A stretch of DNA of 64,000 nt from positions 134,894,391 through 134,958,390 of the forward strand of contig OW240920.1 in the NCBI GenBank assembly GCA_933207985.1, given 5' to 3'. Within the stretch, counting starts at the first letter, position 1; every line of letters begins with the position of its first letter. The notes under the pieces were generated by a model. The model saw nothing but the letters and a program-made list of their open reading frames with translations. It was not told the DNA's origin and did no database searches. The translations under genes and the position numbers were made by a program. This stretch comes from Pelobates cultripes. Taxonomy: Eukaryota > Chordata > Amphibia > Anura > Pelobatidae. Shown in pieces: positions 23,655-36,468 of this stretch.

Positions 23655-25027
23655 ATCTGTCCCCCCACCCCTCCAGATTCCCAGCAGCGATGTCTCTACC
23701 TTAGCTAAGCCAAGCAGTGCAGTGGCTGAGAGTGATCAGGTAACGCTCTCAGCCAATGAGCTGGCTCTGTACGGCAGGGCATAACTCAGCAGAGGAGCTA
23801 ACAGAAACTCCTACTAGGAGCTTCCAGCTCTAAGAAGAGAAGAGGAAGGGAGCGGCTGCAGTGAATCTGTCCCAACAGATTTAGGTTTTCAGTTTTCTAA
23901 CCATCTGGCTTGGCTCATGTTATACAATTAAGTATTTCTTCCAATAAAACTATTAAAAGCTCACATTTTAATTTATTTCCATTACCCATGTCTCCGACTG
24001 AGAGCATCAATAATTATTTTTCAGTGCGTGTTACACTTGCTGTAAGACACTCTTCTCCTACATAGCAATGGATAAGCTTCCCATAACAGATTAAAAATCC
24101 CCAACTCTTTGTTGATTTTGAGTAAACAAAATGTATCTATTCTCTCTCTCCATTCTCAGATTGTCTGTGAAAAGCTGATGCAATACATCATTCTTATTGT
24201 TTTTCTCCTCTCTCCGTGCTGCTGCTCTCACATGGAGCCTGCCTCTCCTCCCTACTTCCTCTTGCAGGCATTGCTCTCCCTTAGGTTGAATTCAAGTAGG
24301 AGAGACTTGCAGAGGAGAGTTTCGGTAATAACCGACATGAGACCTACTTATCTCTGTGCTGATCGGCAAAGAATAAACTGACTGACAAGAGGGGGAAGGG
24401 GCTGTTATTAACCTCTGATTTAAGAGAAATCTACACATTAGCGAACATTTCTGCTAGCAAAATGTGTAGATGAAATCTATAATTTAAAACCTTAATCAAG
24501 GTGTCACAAAAGATACCCTTTAATTTTATGTTTCATGTGGCCATAATGTAATGTTTTGTTACAAATCAAAGCAGATTTCAGGTCCACACAAAGCAGCATC
24601 ACAAAATGTCTAAATAAATTCAACAAAGAGTCATGATTATACTTTGCAAAAACCTCATCGAGTGCAGGTCACAAATGACCCTAGAGCAATTATTTCTAAC
24701 AATAAAAGGAAATTTTGTCGGTAGTGAATGACCCATACAATCCTTCAACGGGCAGTCAAATCACCATAACAAACTTGTACTGGTTTTGGTGCAACATTTG
24801 GCAATAAGGGTTAGTAGCTCATTTACTATATTCTTCAATACACAACCATGCCCACCACATTTAAATTTAAAACCTTTACTACTATTATTATTAAGATGAA
24901 GAAAATGGTTAATGTGAATAACTTATACAATCAATTTATGTGGGGATGTCAGAGAGGGGCACATTGAAGTAAAATACCTCCATAATAGCAATAAGGGGGT
25001 CTCTTATTGACCCCTCCAGGATATTTA
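23655..25027. other. Intronic sequence with MITE-like core
   Basis: The stretch 23660-23890 has MITE-type interior motifs (GCTCTCAGCCAATGAGCTGG). The rest is AT-rich. An open frame at 24109-24381 has no recognised family and no splice context. Confidence 0.4.
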
Positions 25028-25578
25028 TTAAAGGGACACTATAGTCACCTGAACAACTTTAGCTTAATGAAGCAGTTTTGGTGTATAGAAAATGCCCCTG
25101 CAGCCTCACTGCTCAATCCTCTGCCATTTAGGAGTTAAATCCATTTGTTTATGAACCCTAGTCACACCTCCCTGCATGTGAATTGCACAGCCTTCCATAA
25201 ACACTTCCTGTAAAGAGAGCCCTATTTAGGCTTTCTTTATTGCAAGTTCTGTTTAATTAAGATTTTCTTATCCCCTGCTATGTTAATAGCTTGCTAGACC
25301 CTGCAAGAGCCTCCTGTATGTGATTAAAGTTCAATTTAGAGATTGAGATACAATTATTTAAGGTAAATTACATCTGTTTGAAAGTGAAACCAGTTTTTTC
25401 ATGCAGGCTCTGTCAATCATAGCCAGGGGAGGTGTGGCTAGGGCTGCATAAACAGAAACAAAGTGATTTAACTCCTAAATGGCAGTGAATTGAGCAGTGA
25501 GACTGCAGGGGAATGATCTATACACTAAAACTGCTTTATTTAGCTAAAGTAATTTAGGTGACTATAGTGTTCCTTTAA
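25028..25578 (+). mobile_element. Complete T2-type MITE
   Basis: TTAA at 25028-25031 and 25575-25578 flanks 543 bp with ends AGGGACACTATAGTCACCTG and its inverted partner AGGTGACTATAGTGTTCCT. The interior carries a second inverted pair (CTCACTGCTCAATCCTCTGCCATTTAGGAG against the complement). The same subfamily recurs at 60316-60881 and as a fragment at 42100-42262. Confidence 0.9.
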
Positions 25579-27391
25579 CTAATTTTTTTCTTTTAATTTT
25601 TCCAACCAGCGCTGGCCAGCCTCCACATAGTTAAAAACCCTCAGCAGCGCAAGCGTTAATTATCTACCCACTGGCTGCTATCGCCATCAGTGGGTAAATA
25701 GTTCTTCAAATTATCATTGACTTGCAAATAGCAAGAGAATTTTAATTTGCGATTCCGGTGCTGTACATTTGTTTGGATGAAGCAATGTTACAGAATCAGT
25801 CGGGCCAAACAAATTCTGACTACACTTGGCTTTAGTAAATATGAGGAATTGCCAATGTGGTCGGAATTCTGACCAGGCAGAGCATCCGGGGCGATGGCTC
25901 ACGGCGTCACTGCTCTGAAGCAGGACCCTAAGAGTCGGATCCTACCTAAGTCCGAACGATGGTGCAGGAATATGGCAGAGGGATCTAGTGTTCTGTGAAA
26001 GTAGGGGCCAGTACTTTCAGGTATTTTTACACATACTTCATTTAAAAAAAATGCTATATCTTTTCATTATTGGCTGGTTCCCCTCCCAGATATTATATTT
26101 TCTTTGCTTTGTATGTTAAAGGGACACTGTAGGCATTATTTGTAAAACAAAGAATTATCATCTAAAAAGAATACCTCATTGAGAGTGCAATTCTCTCTCT
26201 TAGCTATGAGAATAACTTACAGTGCAATTCTCTCTAAGCTATGGGAATAATAACCTACAGTGTATGTGATTTAGTTCAGGTGTGGCATGACAGGTGCACT
26301 TCTCAATTCTACAAACGCATTTTACACGCCTCGGGCTCCAGAAACCAGATTCAGCCGCTCTGTTTTTACAGTGTGCACACATCTATTCTTAAACGGTCAA
26401 ATCAGAAGTATAATTTATCTCAGTATGCTGATAATGAATATTCTGATTTACACTTTCATACTTCACAGAGGGGAAAAAAAAATGACTAAAACCCATTTCT
26501 TGCTTTTGGGCTATTTTTGAAAACAAGCCACAGAGGAATTGCGCTGTTCCAAACAAGAAGAATATTGACTCTACATAAAGGTCATAATGATTTTTTCCGG
26601 TGGCAATTTTAAGTGAAACAAAATAACAATTAAGAGACAGCTCTCTCTTTAATTAACGCCAGTGGGCAAAATGCAGACATCTCTTACCACTTTCCTTTAT
26701 TATTTATATAGCAGGATTGTCCTCAAGCAATTTCCTTGCCAAGCAGAACTGTTATGTATAGGAATTGCTGGAGGGCATTTCTTACGGAACCAGTTCTAAT
26801 AAATGCATAAAATTGGTCTCATCGCACTAGAAAACCAAGAAACACAGTTAAATAAAATCAGTAAAAATGGTGTCTGTGAAAGTAACACGGGCGAAGTTGA
26901 GAATTGCTTTACTACTCGTAAGATGGTGATACGGTAGTTACATAGTTACTAGCTCAGAAGATGCTAATGAAGTGTTAAAGAGTGCTAAAGAGATCTCTGC
27001 GCGGTTCTAGAGCCCGTTCAGAGTGCGAGTGCGTCTAATGATGCGCTCACGCAATGCTGCACGAGGACAGCGAGACACCAGGGAACAAAATCAGGACAGA
27101 AGCACCAAAATCAGGATTGTTGGTAAGCCCACTTACTTACCACAGCATTCTCTTGGTATAGTCATCAATAACTGCCAATGATGCACCCAATGCAGTGCAC
27201 ACTAAAATGTGAGGCTAGATTTACATAGTATGCCAGGTTGTACCTAGATACACTCACATATGATTCAAATAGGATGAATAAATGAATACTTTCCACCCAA
27301 AAAAGGAAAAGAATACATAACAGACAATATACTCTGTTAAAACGCTTTGTTGTTTATTTTTATTTATTTTTTCTAAGTAATTTTTTTATTT
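25579..27391. other. Intronic sequence with half MITE
   Basis: No gene is visible. At 26117 TTAA plus AGGGACACTGTAGGCATT is a T2-type left end without a right end. The rest is unique DNA. Confidence 0.45.
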
Positions 27392-27406
27392 AAAAAAAAA
27401 AAACAG

Positions 27407-28367
27407 TAGAGGGGCGGATCCCCTCCTTTGGATCGGTGGGGGAAATCCCGGTCCGCACTGGGCGCCTGGAATATACACCGCAAAGCTAGAGCCATGAGGC
27501 CGGACCGGAAAACCTTGGTGAGCCACGCGGCACCCTCAAGATGGCCGCCGCAGCGCAACCCCAGCACAGCCCAGCAAGCCAGACGGCCCAGAGTTGGAGG
27601 GAGGCCTTTGAGGCCCTGTTTGAAGCTACTTGCCAAGCCTTCTGGGACCGCATTGCCAAGCGTGGACCCCTGCCTACCCCTCCCAAGACGGAGCCTACCT
27701 GTCAAGTAGCAACGGATATCTGTCCCTCTTCTGGGCCGGGGGCCCTACTGGAGAAATCTACAGGCCGAAGTTGAAACCCCGGGGACCCACGACGTAGGGG
27801 GATCCACGGACAGAGGGCGCTAGCTCCCGTTAAAGCCCTGAGCCGAAGAGATAGGGACCTGTCAGACTGCAAACAACGTCTTGCAAAACGAGCAGTGCAA
27901 CTCACGCTCCCGCACATCGGAGAGGGGCATTGATAAAGCCGATCTGGAACCGGACTCTCGACTGTGGTATGCCCGAGGTATTGGCTGAGGACGGCTGATT
28001 ACACACCCACCAGCCCATCTCCTGAAGTCTGACAACCCTACTGTGGACACTGCTAACCTTAAGTAGATTACGGCTTAAACACGCTCACCCACACTATAGA
28101 TGGCGATGAAAATCTCTTACTTTAGCTTAAGATTTAAACTTACTGTATATGTTGATGCTCAAACCAGCTTGTTCCTAACATTTGTATATCACTACATGAA
28201 ACTGATCTGCTTACAGCGTGAATAATCTTACATACTTACCATAAAATTGTGCATGTACTATCACACCCCTCACTGTTATAAATGTCTTTAAAACAAAAGC
28301 ATGAGGATTGCTGTTGGGGTACCCCATGCGTGTTGTATTGTCATATGCACTGCAAAAAAAAAAAACA
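27407..28367 (+). mobile_element. Non-autonomous retroposon with L1-like 3' tail
   Basis: The GC-rich 5' two thirds switches to an AT-rich 3' part ending in a poly-A run. The last 65 or so bases (GGATTGCTGTTGGGGTACCCCATGC ... TCATATGCACTGC) match the 3' end of the L1 at 46822-52746 read on the minus strand. A candidate 15-bp duplication, twelve A plus CAG, lies at 27392-27406 and 28368-28382, though its A-rich nature weakens it. The 5' part includes an open frame at 27541-27774 (77 codons from MAAAAQ) without a known domain. It may be an internally deleted L1 or a SINE-like element that borrowed an L1 tail. Confidence 0.65.
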
Positions 28368-28382
28368 AAAAAAAAAAAACAG

Positions 28383-31300
28383 AGAGAGACCCAGAATATG
28401 TGCAGGACATTTTGAACCTTTATCATTTCCTTAAATTTAAAAAAGTGACAATGATTTGACATAATTAAATGCTCATCAACAAACATTTTAATTGAATATT
28501 CTACATTGTTCAATTAATTACAGCAGCTATAATTACTGTCCTAATAAAGCACAAGTTTGTCACTTTTGCATTATAAGAGCACTGAGATTTGTTCCATAGG
28601 ACGTGGAAAATAAATAAATCAATAAATAAATAAAATCGACCTAATCTTCTGAGAACAGATGGGTAAGTCACCCCTGGCCTTGTTTACTTATGTCTTGGAA
28701 TAGGGACAGACACGGTAAGGTAATAATGCCATCGCCTAGACAGAGGAGTTTATGTGTAAAACACAAAAATGTTCAGCTCCATAATAATCACATCTTAAAC
28801 CGTGGACAGGCCGAAAGGTTTTTATCATAAATCAATACTGTATGCGTTCGCCAGCTTTTGGCAAAACCACATGGTGTGGTCCCTTAATTCAGGATGGGAA
28901 TATTTGAACAACATAATGACGACAATAGATTTCAAAAAGCTTAATGTGCTTTCTAACCAGTCAGTTTGACCCTCAGAATTTAGGGACCAGATTGAGCATG
29001 TCCTTGGTTCTTAAGGGGTTAATAGTAGAGAGAGAATTTATCAAATGTCATCATATTCTGCAAAGCTCTACAATCGACTAAAGGCAGTCATGGCCAGATC
29101 CAATGACCAGCGAGGCTGGAAATGTATCTTGGAAGTTGTACATCTGCTAGGGATCTACCTTTTGGTAACCCCAGCATTACTCACACTTTTCAATTCATCT
29201 TTTGTCACTCCAAGCAAGTCTAACCTAGATTAAATGTAAACCATGATTGGAGATTTAGTCTAGTAAGTGATAGGGGCAAAAGATGGTTTAAACCTCCAGC
29301 ATTAAAACCAGATCCACTAGAATCACTGCTACATTTCCAAATATATATCTCATATTATGAAACACTTTAAGAATGTCTAATACTCTCATAACAGCCCGGA
29401 GGGTTTTCACCTGATCACTAATCCAATGTATGTCAAGAACAAGCCTTTAAAGAGGCACTCCATGACTGGAATACTGAATGCAACATCAAATGGCAATAAC
29501 TGCAATTATCCCCCCTGATGAGGAACTAATCCTCTAAACTGAGGACAGTAGGTGAGGGAGATATTATTCAGGAAGAAAAGAGCAGGCAGAATTAAAGCGG
29601 ATTTGTCACAACTGTGTTTGGATTCCTCAAATAGAGTGAGTACTACCTATTCTTCCAAATTTATATGGGTTTTGGATTTATTTATTGGAGATATTTTGAC
29701 AAATATATCTTCTCTCCGATGTCACAGATTCTACAAATACTTAATAAAATGGCATATAAGGGCATTAAAGGGCAGTATACATTTATTATCTTAATTTGAT
29801 TTTCACAATGTGCAACACAAATTGCTAGCAAATCTATACATTCTATTTTATTACATTTTAGTTTACATTTTATACTTCTGTTATCTCAGTGGAAGCTCAC
29901 ACCATAAGGACCACGGGACACTGCAATAAGTATTTGAAGTTAGGCTGATGCACAAGGATCTGGTCCGATTTCTCGGCAGTGACCCCCATGGGAGAGGTGC
30001 AGGACCCCGGTTAAAAATATGTTTAATCCACATATTAGCTGGCACGCTCTCTAGTGCATTACATTTTAATAAACTAAAGTTGATGCACTAGAGAACAATT
30101 AACTATTTCCCAAGATTCCATTTCATCTTTGCACGCTTTAGATATATCCCTATGAAATTCAATGCAACGCATCTCCTTGAGCTGTCGGGATTTGTGAAAC
30201 CAAGAGGATTCTGGGAGGCTCTGACATACTGTGCATGTTTACAGACTCGGGTAGCGGAATTCTTGGTGAGTTCACATAGAAATGTCATTGGAATCTTCAC
30301 CTTAATTATTTTCATCCGCTGGTTGACTCTTGGAGGCTGCTGGGACATCTCTGAGGCGAGATGAAAGTGCTGCTGGTAAAGTGCCTCTCTGCAAACCCAA
30401 AGGGACGGGGACACAGCTAACGGCTGAAACACTCACAGAATATGACAAAGACGAGCTAGACTTAACTGGAGATTGGAAATATGCACTTGGCAAGACGATG
30501 ACAAGTCAATGACAGGAGGGTGACAGGACCAGATGCAGGAACGGCAGACTGAAATAAATCGCTCTTGACTGGCAGTACAATAATACTAAAATTGATGGGA
30601 ACACACTGCCAGCCAACAGGACAAGAATAATCTTGAAGTCAATGATTTGTGTTTCTGGATTTAGTAAAATTAGTTCTGGACTTGGCAAACAGTAGGGTAA
30701 CGGAAGACAAGGATGTAATCATATTGGCCCACTGTTACATAATCAAGGGCATCTTGGACATATAGAGATGAGATATGGACATTAGACAAGAATAAGACAG
30801 GCAGTGTTTAGTTACACGAATTAACAGAAAACGTACGCAAGCAAGGAATAAAGAAACATCAAGTTGATGTTGGGATACGCACAATGAGAAAGCCAGACTT
30901 GGGTGGACTTTCATAACAAAGTCTTTCAAAAGAACGCTGGTGTATGTGACGCTACACGGAACCACAAGTATAGTGATTGACACAGGGTATCAATAACGGA
31001 GGAACCAACACGGATACGTGTAACATCACAGTAACATTCTTTATGCCAAATTCACATTAAATCATTGGAGGGACTCATATTCGTGTTACACATACTGGAA
31101 ACAAAATACAGAACAGCAGCTGCCTCGGTACTCTGGCAGGGAACACCACCAGATTGGACAAGGCTCGGCGCCACGAAACAAGACATTATACCGCCGAGCA
31201 ATTGGGCGTTATGCCACTGGATGCTGCCCGGTCGGAAATTGGACCAGACAAGCTGGGCACCTATAGGTAAATCATTCGAAATAACAACTTGAGGTTGTGA

Positions 31301-31760
31301 AGTTAGCGAATCAGTGGAAAATTGCACTAATTTGTAAAAAGACTGAATATTTCAACACAGATTACACAAACTTGCCCATTTGCAGGTACAGCTGGCATAT
31401 TTATTTTAAACTGATTTTATACACAATAGTACTATGTAGAAAAAACAAAAACACAAAATATCAATAGTATTTACTAGGATTAATACATTATAAAACAAAG
31501 TATAGCAATGAGACATGAGTTGGTTGTTAGTTTGTGATTTACATGGTTTACAAATACTCTTCATTTAAATGCTTGTGTGATCTTTATCCAAGTTTCCTTT
31601 TATTAAAAATAAAATATATAATTAAATGAGCTATATGCATTTATACAGGGTTACTTACTTTTACAAAGGATTAACAAACACATATATTGGAGCTAACTTG
31701 GTCCTTAATATAAATGTCAGTATAATGTATTAAAAGGTTCGCTTGTTACAAGGCTTTACT
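28383..31760. other. Intronic sequence, no gene seen
   Basis: Long stretch of mostly unique DNA. A weak MITE-like end lies at 29449 (TTTAAAGAGGCACTCC). Open frames at 30103-30432 and 31052-31327 have no family signature and overlap frames on the other strand. Confidence 0.45.
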
Positions 31761-31764
31761 GTCC

Positions 31765-31950
31765 CTTTAAGGGGTCAGTTGAAGCACCAAAACAATTAAG
31801 CTTGACAAAGTGGTTTTAGTGTATAGTCCATGCCCCTTCAGTGTTACTCCTTAATTCTCTGCAATTTAGGAGTTAAATTACTTTGTTTTTGCAGCTCTAG
31901 CCACACCTTCCCAGCACGTGACCTACACACGGCCTAACAAACATTTGTTA
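31765..31950 (+). mobile_element. T2-type MITE fragment
   Basis: The sequence GGTCAGTTGAAGCACCAAAACAATTAAGC, then GTGTATAGTCCATGCCCCTTCAG, matches the left half of the subfamily at 25028-25578. It is cut by the next MITE near 31951. Confidence 0.7.
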
Positions 31951-32440
31951 AAGTGACACTCCAGGCACCCAACCCACTTCTGCCTATTGGAGTGGTCTGG
32001 GTGCCAACTCCCACTAACCTTAACCCTGCAAGTGTAATTATTGCAGTTTTTTATAAACTGCAATAATTACCTTGCAGGGTTATCTCCAACTCTAGTGGCT
32101 GTCTACTAGACAGCCACAAGAGGGCACTTCCTGGTTTCTGGCACAGGAAACCTGTGCTAGAACGTCACTGGTAGTCCTCACGCTGTGTGAGGACCTCCAG
32201 CGTCGCTCATTTCCCCATAGGAAAGCATTGAAATGCATTTTCAATGTTTTCCTATGGGGAGCGCTAATGCGCATGCGGGCATTGCCGCGCATGCGCATTA
32301 GGTCTCCCCGGCCAGTGGGCGGGATCAGTCTCGCCCACCGGCCGACGCAATGCAGAGAAGGAGCGGCGGCGGAGGAAGAAGCAGCGACGTGGGACATCGT
32401 CGCTGCCTCAGATAAGTCACTGAAGGGGTTTTTACCACTT
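31951..32440 (+). mobile_element. T2-type MITE, left end and hairpin core
   Basis: TTAA followed by AGTGACACTCCAGGCACC starts at about 31949. The core has stacked inverted repeats: CCCATAGGAAAGCATTGAAA with its complement (about 32214-32258), GCGCATGCGGGCAT with GCGCATGCGCATT, and GGCCAGTGGGCGGGA with TCGCCCACCGGCC. The right end is not preserved. Confidence 0.65.
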
Positions 32441-34700
32441 TGGCAACCGGGGATTAATTGGCTATTTGGCCTGAAATTTGCTTTGAATTTCTGATATTTC
32501 TCACCTTAGAGAATAGTGAGTGTGTTTACTTTAGAAGTTCTTATCTCTTGCTCGGTTAAATGTCTGCTAGTACAAAGCAACCTCTGGGAAATTAGATACA
32601 TTTATAGAAAGTCGAAATTTTTTATTTCACAGTAATAAACAAAAACTCGGACTTGTCAGTACTATCACCTTTTGGGACCTATTCCACAACAATGTGATTA
32701 TGTAATTGTATTCATGTAATTTGTAAAAGATCCAGTTTTATTGTTTATTTTGTTATCCCACTAATATTTATTTTCATTAGGTTTTGTTTATAGCTTCCAA
32801 ATGTGCTCCCTGTGTCCACAGTTATCCTCTATGAGAGACCTTGATTGTCCAGAGATGATTTTTGTGCCGCTGCTAAGTCTGCTTGTAAAAGACTTCAACA
32901 ATGACACGGTGAGTGTTATAAAATCACCCTGTCCACTGGTGAAACTATCAGAGTTGCAACTACGACCGGGCCCTGGAATCCAACATGTCAAAAGGGCAAA
33001 ATTAGTATATTGGCAATTTGGAAAATTACGAAATAACAATTAAATTACTGCAGGAAGTATTTGACACACTCCTTCACTGAGGAGTCTGAGCACTGCTACC
33101 AAGATCCATGGCAATCCTCCAACGTATCCTTCAGCCTAGGGCGCTGTTGTGGAGTGAGAGCCATCAACGCTATTCGGCCCACCAGGAAAACCAAGAGATT
33201 TCCTGGTGGGCCTGATGATCTTAGTCTGCTTTTCCAGATGAGCAGAGTCCATGAGTGGAGGGCACTTCTGGGAAGACTCTCCATTAAGGATTCAGTACCC
33301 AGTATGTGGGCAGGGAGCACGGGTATAAGGTTCTGTCATGTTCCTCCTACCCCCTTCATAGATAATGCACCACAACTGAGTAACAGACCCACAGTGAGGA
33401 GTCCTGGGAAAAGCAGGAGCCCACCATTTCAGGATGTCTCACAATCCAAGGGTAGGCAGATGGGCGAAATGTGTAAGATGAACGAGACAAAGACACAAGA
33501 AGGGAAGAATTGGATACATTTTGGGTGGGGGAAAAGGCAAGAAAGTACACCCAAGTAGGGGGATTTCCTGGGAGACTGACACAGGTAACAGGCACTAGGA
33601 GAACAAAAACACAAATGGGGGGTGGCAAATGGAAAAAAAATAAACACAAAAAGGGAAAAAGAATAAGATTAGAAAGTCCAAAATAAAGAAAATACAACTC
33701 CACACATACATATCACATTTAGCCAACCCGCACACTCAGCTAAACTTCACACACAAGCACACTCAGACACCACAAACGTCCCACTCATATGTTTTGCTTC
33801 GGGAGGAGTGAGAAGGAGTGAATTCTTGCATTCTAGCACATCCTCCCTGTGTTAAGTAACACTTAACACAGGAGTAACACTTAACACAGGGAGGATGTGC
33901 AAAAATAACTGCAAGTAACCTTGTCTGTAGTCAGTGGTTGTTAAGACTGCAGTGTCATTTCTCAGTCTTTTGAATGGCAGAAGCAAGCACAGTGGGGCTT
34001 CTATTTTTAGGACACAAACAATAAAGCGAGCCTTTTGCCATTGATGGAATTTCAATAGAATAATTCCTGAAGATTCCTTAGAATACAGTTCCTATTTGTT
34101 ACAATGAATACGATTTCAAAAGATTGGAAAAGGTAAAAAGGTCTTCTCAGAATCTTGTGAAGGATGAACAAAAATAGATTACTGACGTGCCCGGGCTTAG
34201 AAGACGCTTATTGTGGCTACTGGGCTGGCTATAATAACCAAATTCGTTTTGATGCATTATGGAGATGAAACCGTAAAAAAAAAATATATATACAAAGAAA
34301 TAATTAAAAGAAGTCAGGTTCTCACACGCATTTCCTGAAAATGAGCTCCTTACATTGTTTGTGTTGGGAGTGCTGCATATATTCAGTAAATTCCTGTCCA
34401 TTAGGAGTTTGTGGGATATATAGTGGGAATCTGTGGGATATTGTTGCTATTTAGCAAGCTAGTAGAAACCATGGTTTCTCATATTCATATTCCCCCTTCT
34501 CCATCCCCCCCCCCCATGTATAAAACTATCCACACAGCTGCAGGTCCACTTTCTGCCAGCTAAGGCAGAGCTTTCCCCTTGACATCATCTGAGCTTTCCC
34601 CATGACATCATCTAATAAGATCACAGGCCTGTAGGTTCCTTGATTTGATTTCTGTGAATGGCTGAGGTTAGAATCAGCTGACAGAAGAGAAACAGTAGCT
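32441..34700. other. Intronic sequence, no gene confirmed
   Basis: It contains an open frame at 33061-33558 (165 codons, plus strand) with no recognisable domain and a competing frame on the other strand, so I do not call it a gene. A hairpin at 33836-33900 is listed separately. Confidence 0.45.
33836..33900. repeat. Perfect 22-bp inverted repeat with internal tandem copy
   Basis: Arms 33836-33857 and 33879-33900 are exact reverse complements (GCACATCCTCCCTGTGTTAA...). The 21-bp spacer contains another copy of AACACTTAACACAGG, so one arm is partly duplicated. Confidence 0.92.
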
Positions 34701-34720
34701 ACTTGACCATGAACACGCTA

Positions 34721-34842
34721 GCGGCATGGTACTGGCATTAGCTACTCTGCAGCTATTTTAGAGAGGGGCAAATAAAGTCATATCTTATAACCTGTCAGGA
34801 GTATAGATACAAAATGTATTTCAGGAGGAAGGTCAATCAGTT
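34721..34842 (+). repeat. Copy 1 of a dispersed repeat (direct pair)
   Basis: It matches 36152-36269 over about 120 bp: GCAAATAAAGTCATA, CTTATAA, ACAAAATGTATTTCAGG, GGTCAATC. Family unknown. Confidence 0.8.
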
Positions 34843-35076
34843 ATGGTAGTTATGGTGCGCAGGGCTTGCTACTCTCTACAGAGACGTGGGCTACTTGACC
34901 TGAGAAAATCCAGCACGGACAAACAGGGATTCTTAAACTCAAACAGAACTGTCATGAAAATTAAACAATGCAACGGACGATGGGTCTTTTTATTGTCCGG
35001 TTCTGTAAAACAAAGGTTTATCTTGTGCTGCCCCCTAGCTGCTCCACCGGATCCTTTGAATCTTCAAAAACATATT

Positions 35077-35460
35077 TAAAGTGTAACTCCAAGCACCATG
35101 ACCACTCCAGTGACTTGAAGTGGTCATGGTGCCTGGAGTCTGGATGTACAGCATTTCCCTATCAAACTCTGCATATACAGGGTTTAAAGATTCTGCTACT
35201 GGAGATGTAACCTCTTCTATAGCTGCATCATTTGGGGGGTGATCAGCCAGCCAGGAACTGGAGTCCCAGCTGGCTAACGTCAATTCAGTGCAAATTTCAT
35301 TGCACGAAATGTCAGTCATTGGCGGAGAGTGATGCTTTCAGCCAATGAATGGAGACGGCCTGGGCTTCTGGCATCTGAAACTCTGGAGACCACCAGAGAG
35401 CCTTGGAGCACGGCAGGGACCCAGGCTTGCCCTATCACCGGGGACCAGAGACAGGTAACT
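35077..35460 (+). mobile_element. T2-type MITE, partial
   Basis: TTAAAGTGTAACTCCAAGCACC starts the element, followed by a hairpin CCATGACCACTCCAGTGACTTGAAGTGGTCATGG. The interior has GTCAGTCATTGGCGGAGAGTG. No right terminus is seen. Confidence 0.65.
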
Positions 35461-36468
35461 CCTGACATCATAGCCACTACATAACCAGATTTGCAGGTCA
35501 AGGTGACGAAATGACTAATATGCATATACACACAAAAACAAAATACAGTCATGCATAAATCTTGCCAAAGAATGGAGGGATTTCCTGACCAGCAGATTAA
35601 CTCTCGCATGGATGACGATGGATATATACTAGGTGAATTTAAATCACATCCTGCAAAAAATAAATCCATATAATTACACAGATGTTTCGTGGCATCTCCG
35701 AAATCAACATGACAAATGCGCGCGTGCCAGGAATTCAGGCTGTCAGAGGAACCAGCATGGAGCAGACATGAGTGTGCATAAATTATGAAATGTTTCAGGC
35801 TTTCAAGCCTCGCGTCTGCAAACTTGACAATGACAAAAAGAGGCATTGGATCTGCACAAGCAAAACTGTTCTACCTCATTCAAAATAACGGTGCGTAAAA
35901 TGGGCAAAATCTGCATGGAAATGCCGGAGATAAATGGAAAGCAATGATGGATCACTCCTGGCACTTTGGATAATTGTGAACTACATTTCCCAGAATTCCG
36001 CAGATAGGTTGCATAAGCATCATGGGAAATATAGTCCACAAGCATTGACTGGTATAATAATTTGATTTATCTCACTGTTCAGAAAAGTAGATGGTATTAT
36101 ACTGCAGCGATCTAAATTAAAGTAAAAATTCTATTCTAGGTCACCCTGGGTGCCAGTACTGGCACTGACTACCCTGCAGCCATTTTAGAGATGGGCAAAT
36201 AAAGTCATAGCTTATAATCTGATTGGGGCGTAGACACAAAATGTATTTCAGGTGGATGGTCAATCGGTTGACCCTTTTGAGATGGAGGGGTAAAGATTAA
36301 TTTACAACTCAAGCGGGCATTAAAGAATCGCTACTTTGTTTCTTTTTGCAAAAAAAGTGAAAACAAAAATTAAATCATAATTTAGCAGATATACCCCCAA
36401 TGAAAACATGCATGCATTTAAGTATGCATTTTTATTTTTCATCGGTGCTATATTTAAAACCAGCAGAT
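35461..36468. other. Intronic sequence with dispersed repeats
   Basis: No gene is visible. It contains copy 2 of the direct repeat (36152-36269) and, after it, a MITE-interior piece near 36384. An open frame at 35316-35846 (176 codons, minus strand) overlaps MITE sequence and has no known domain. Confidence 0.45.
36152..36269 (+). repeat. Copy 2 of a dispersed repeat (direct pair)
   Basis: See 34721-34842. The copies are about 1.4 kb apart in the same orientation and differ at scattered positions. Confidence 0.8.

Noticed and set aside
31052..31327. Open frames on both strands that looked faintly like retroviral envelope
   Set aside because: Only scattered residues fit and no viral neighbours or LTRs were seen.
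33061..33558. 165-residue open frame, plus strand
   Set aside because: No recognisable domain, overlapping frames on the other strand, no splice or promoter context that I trust.
35316..35846. 176-residue open frame, minus strand
   Set aside because: It overlaps MITE-derived sequence and shows no family motif.
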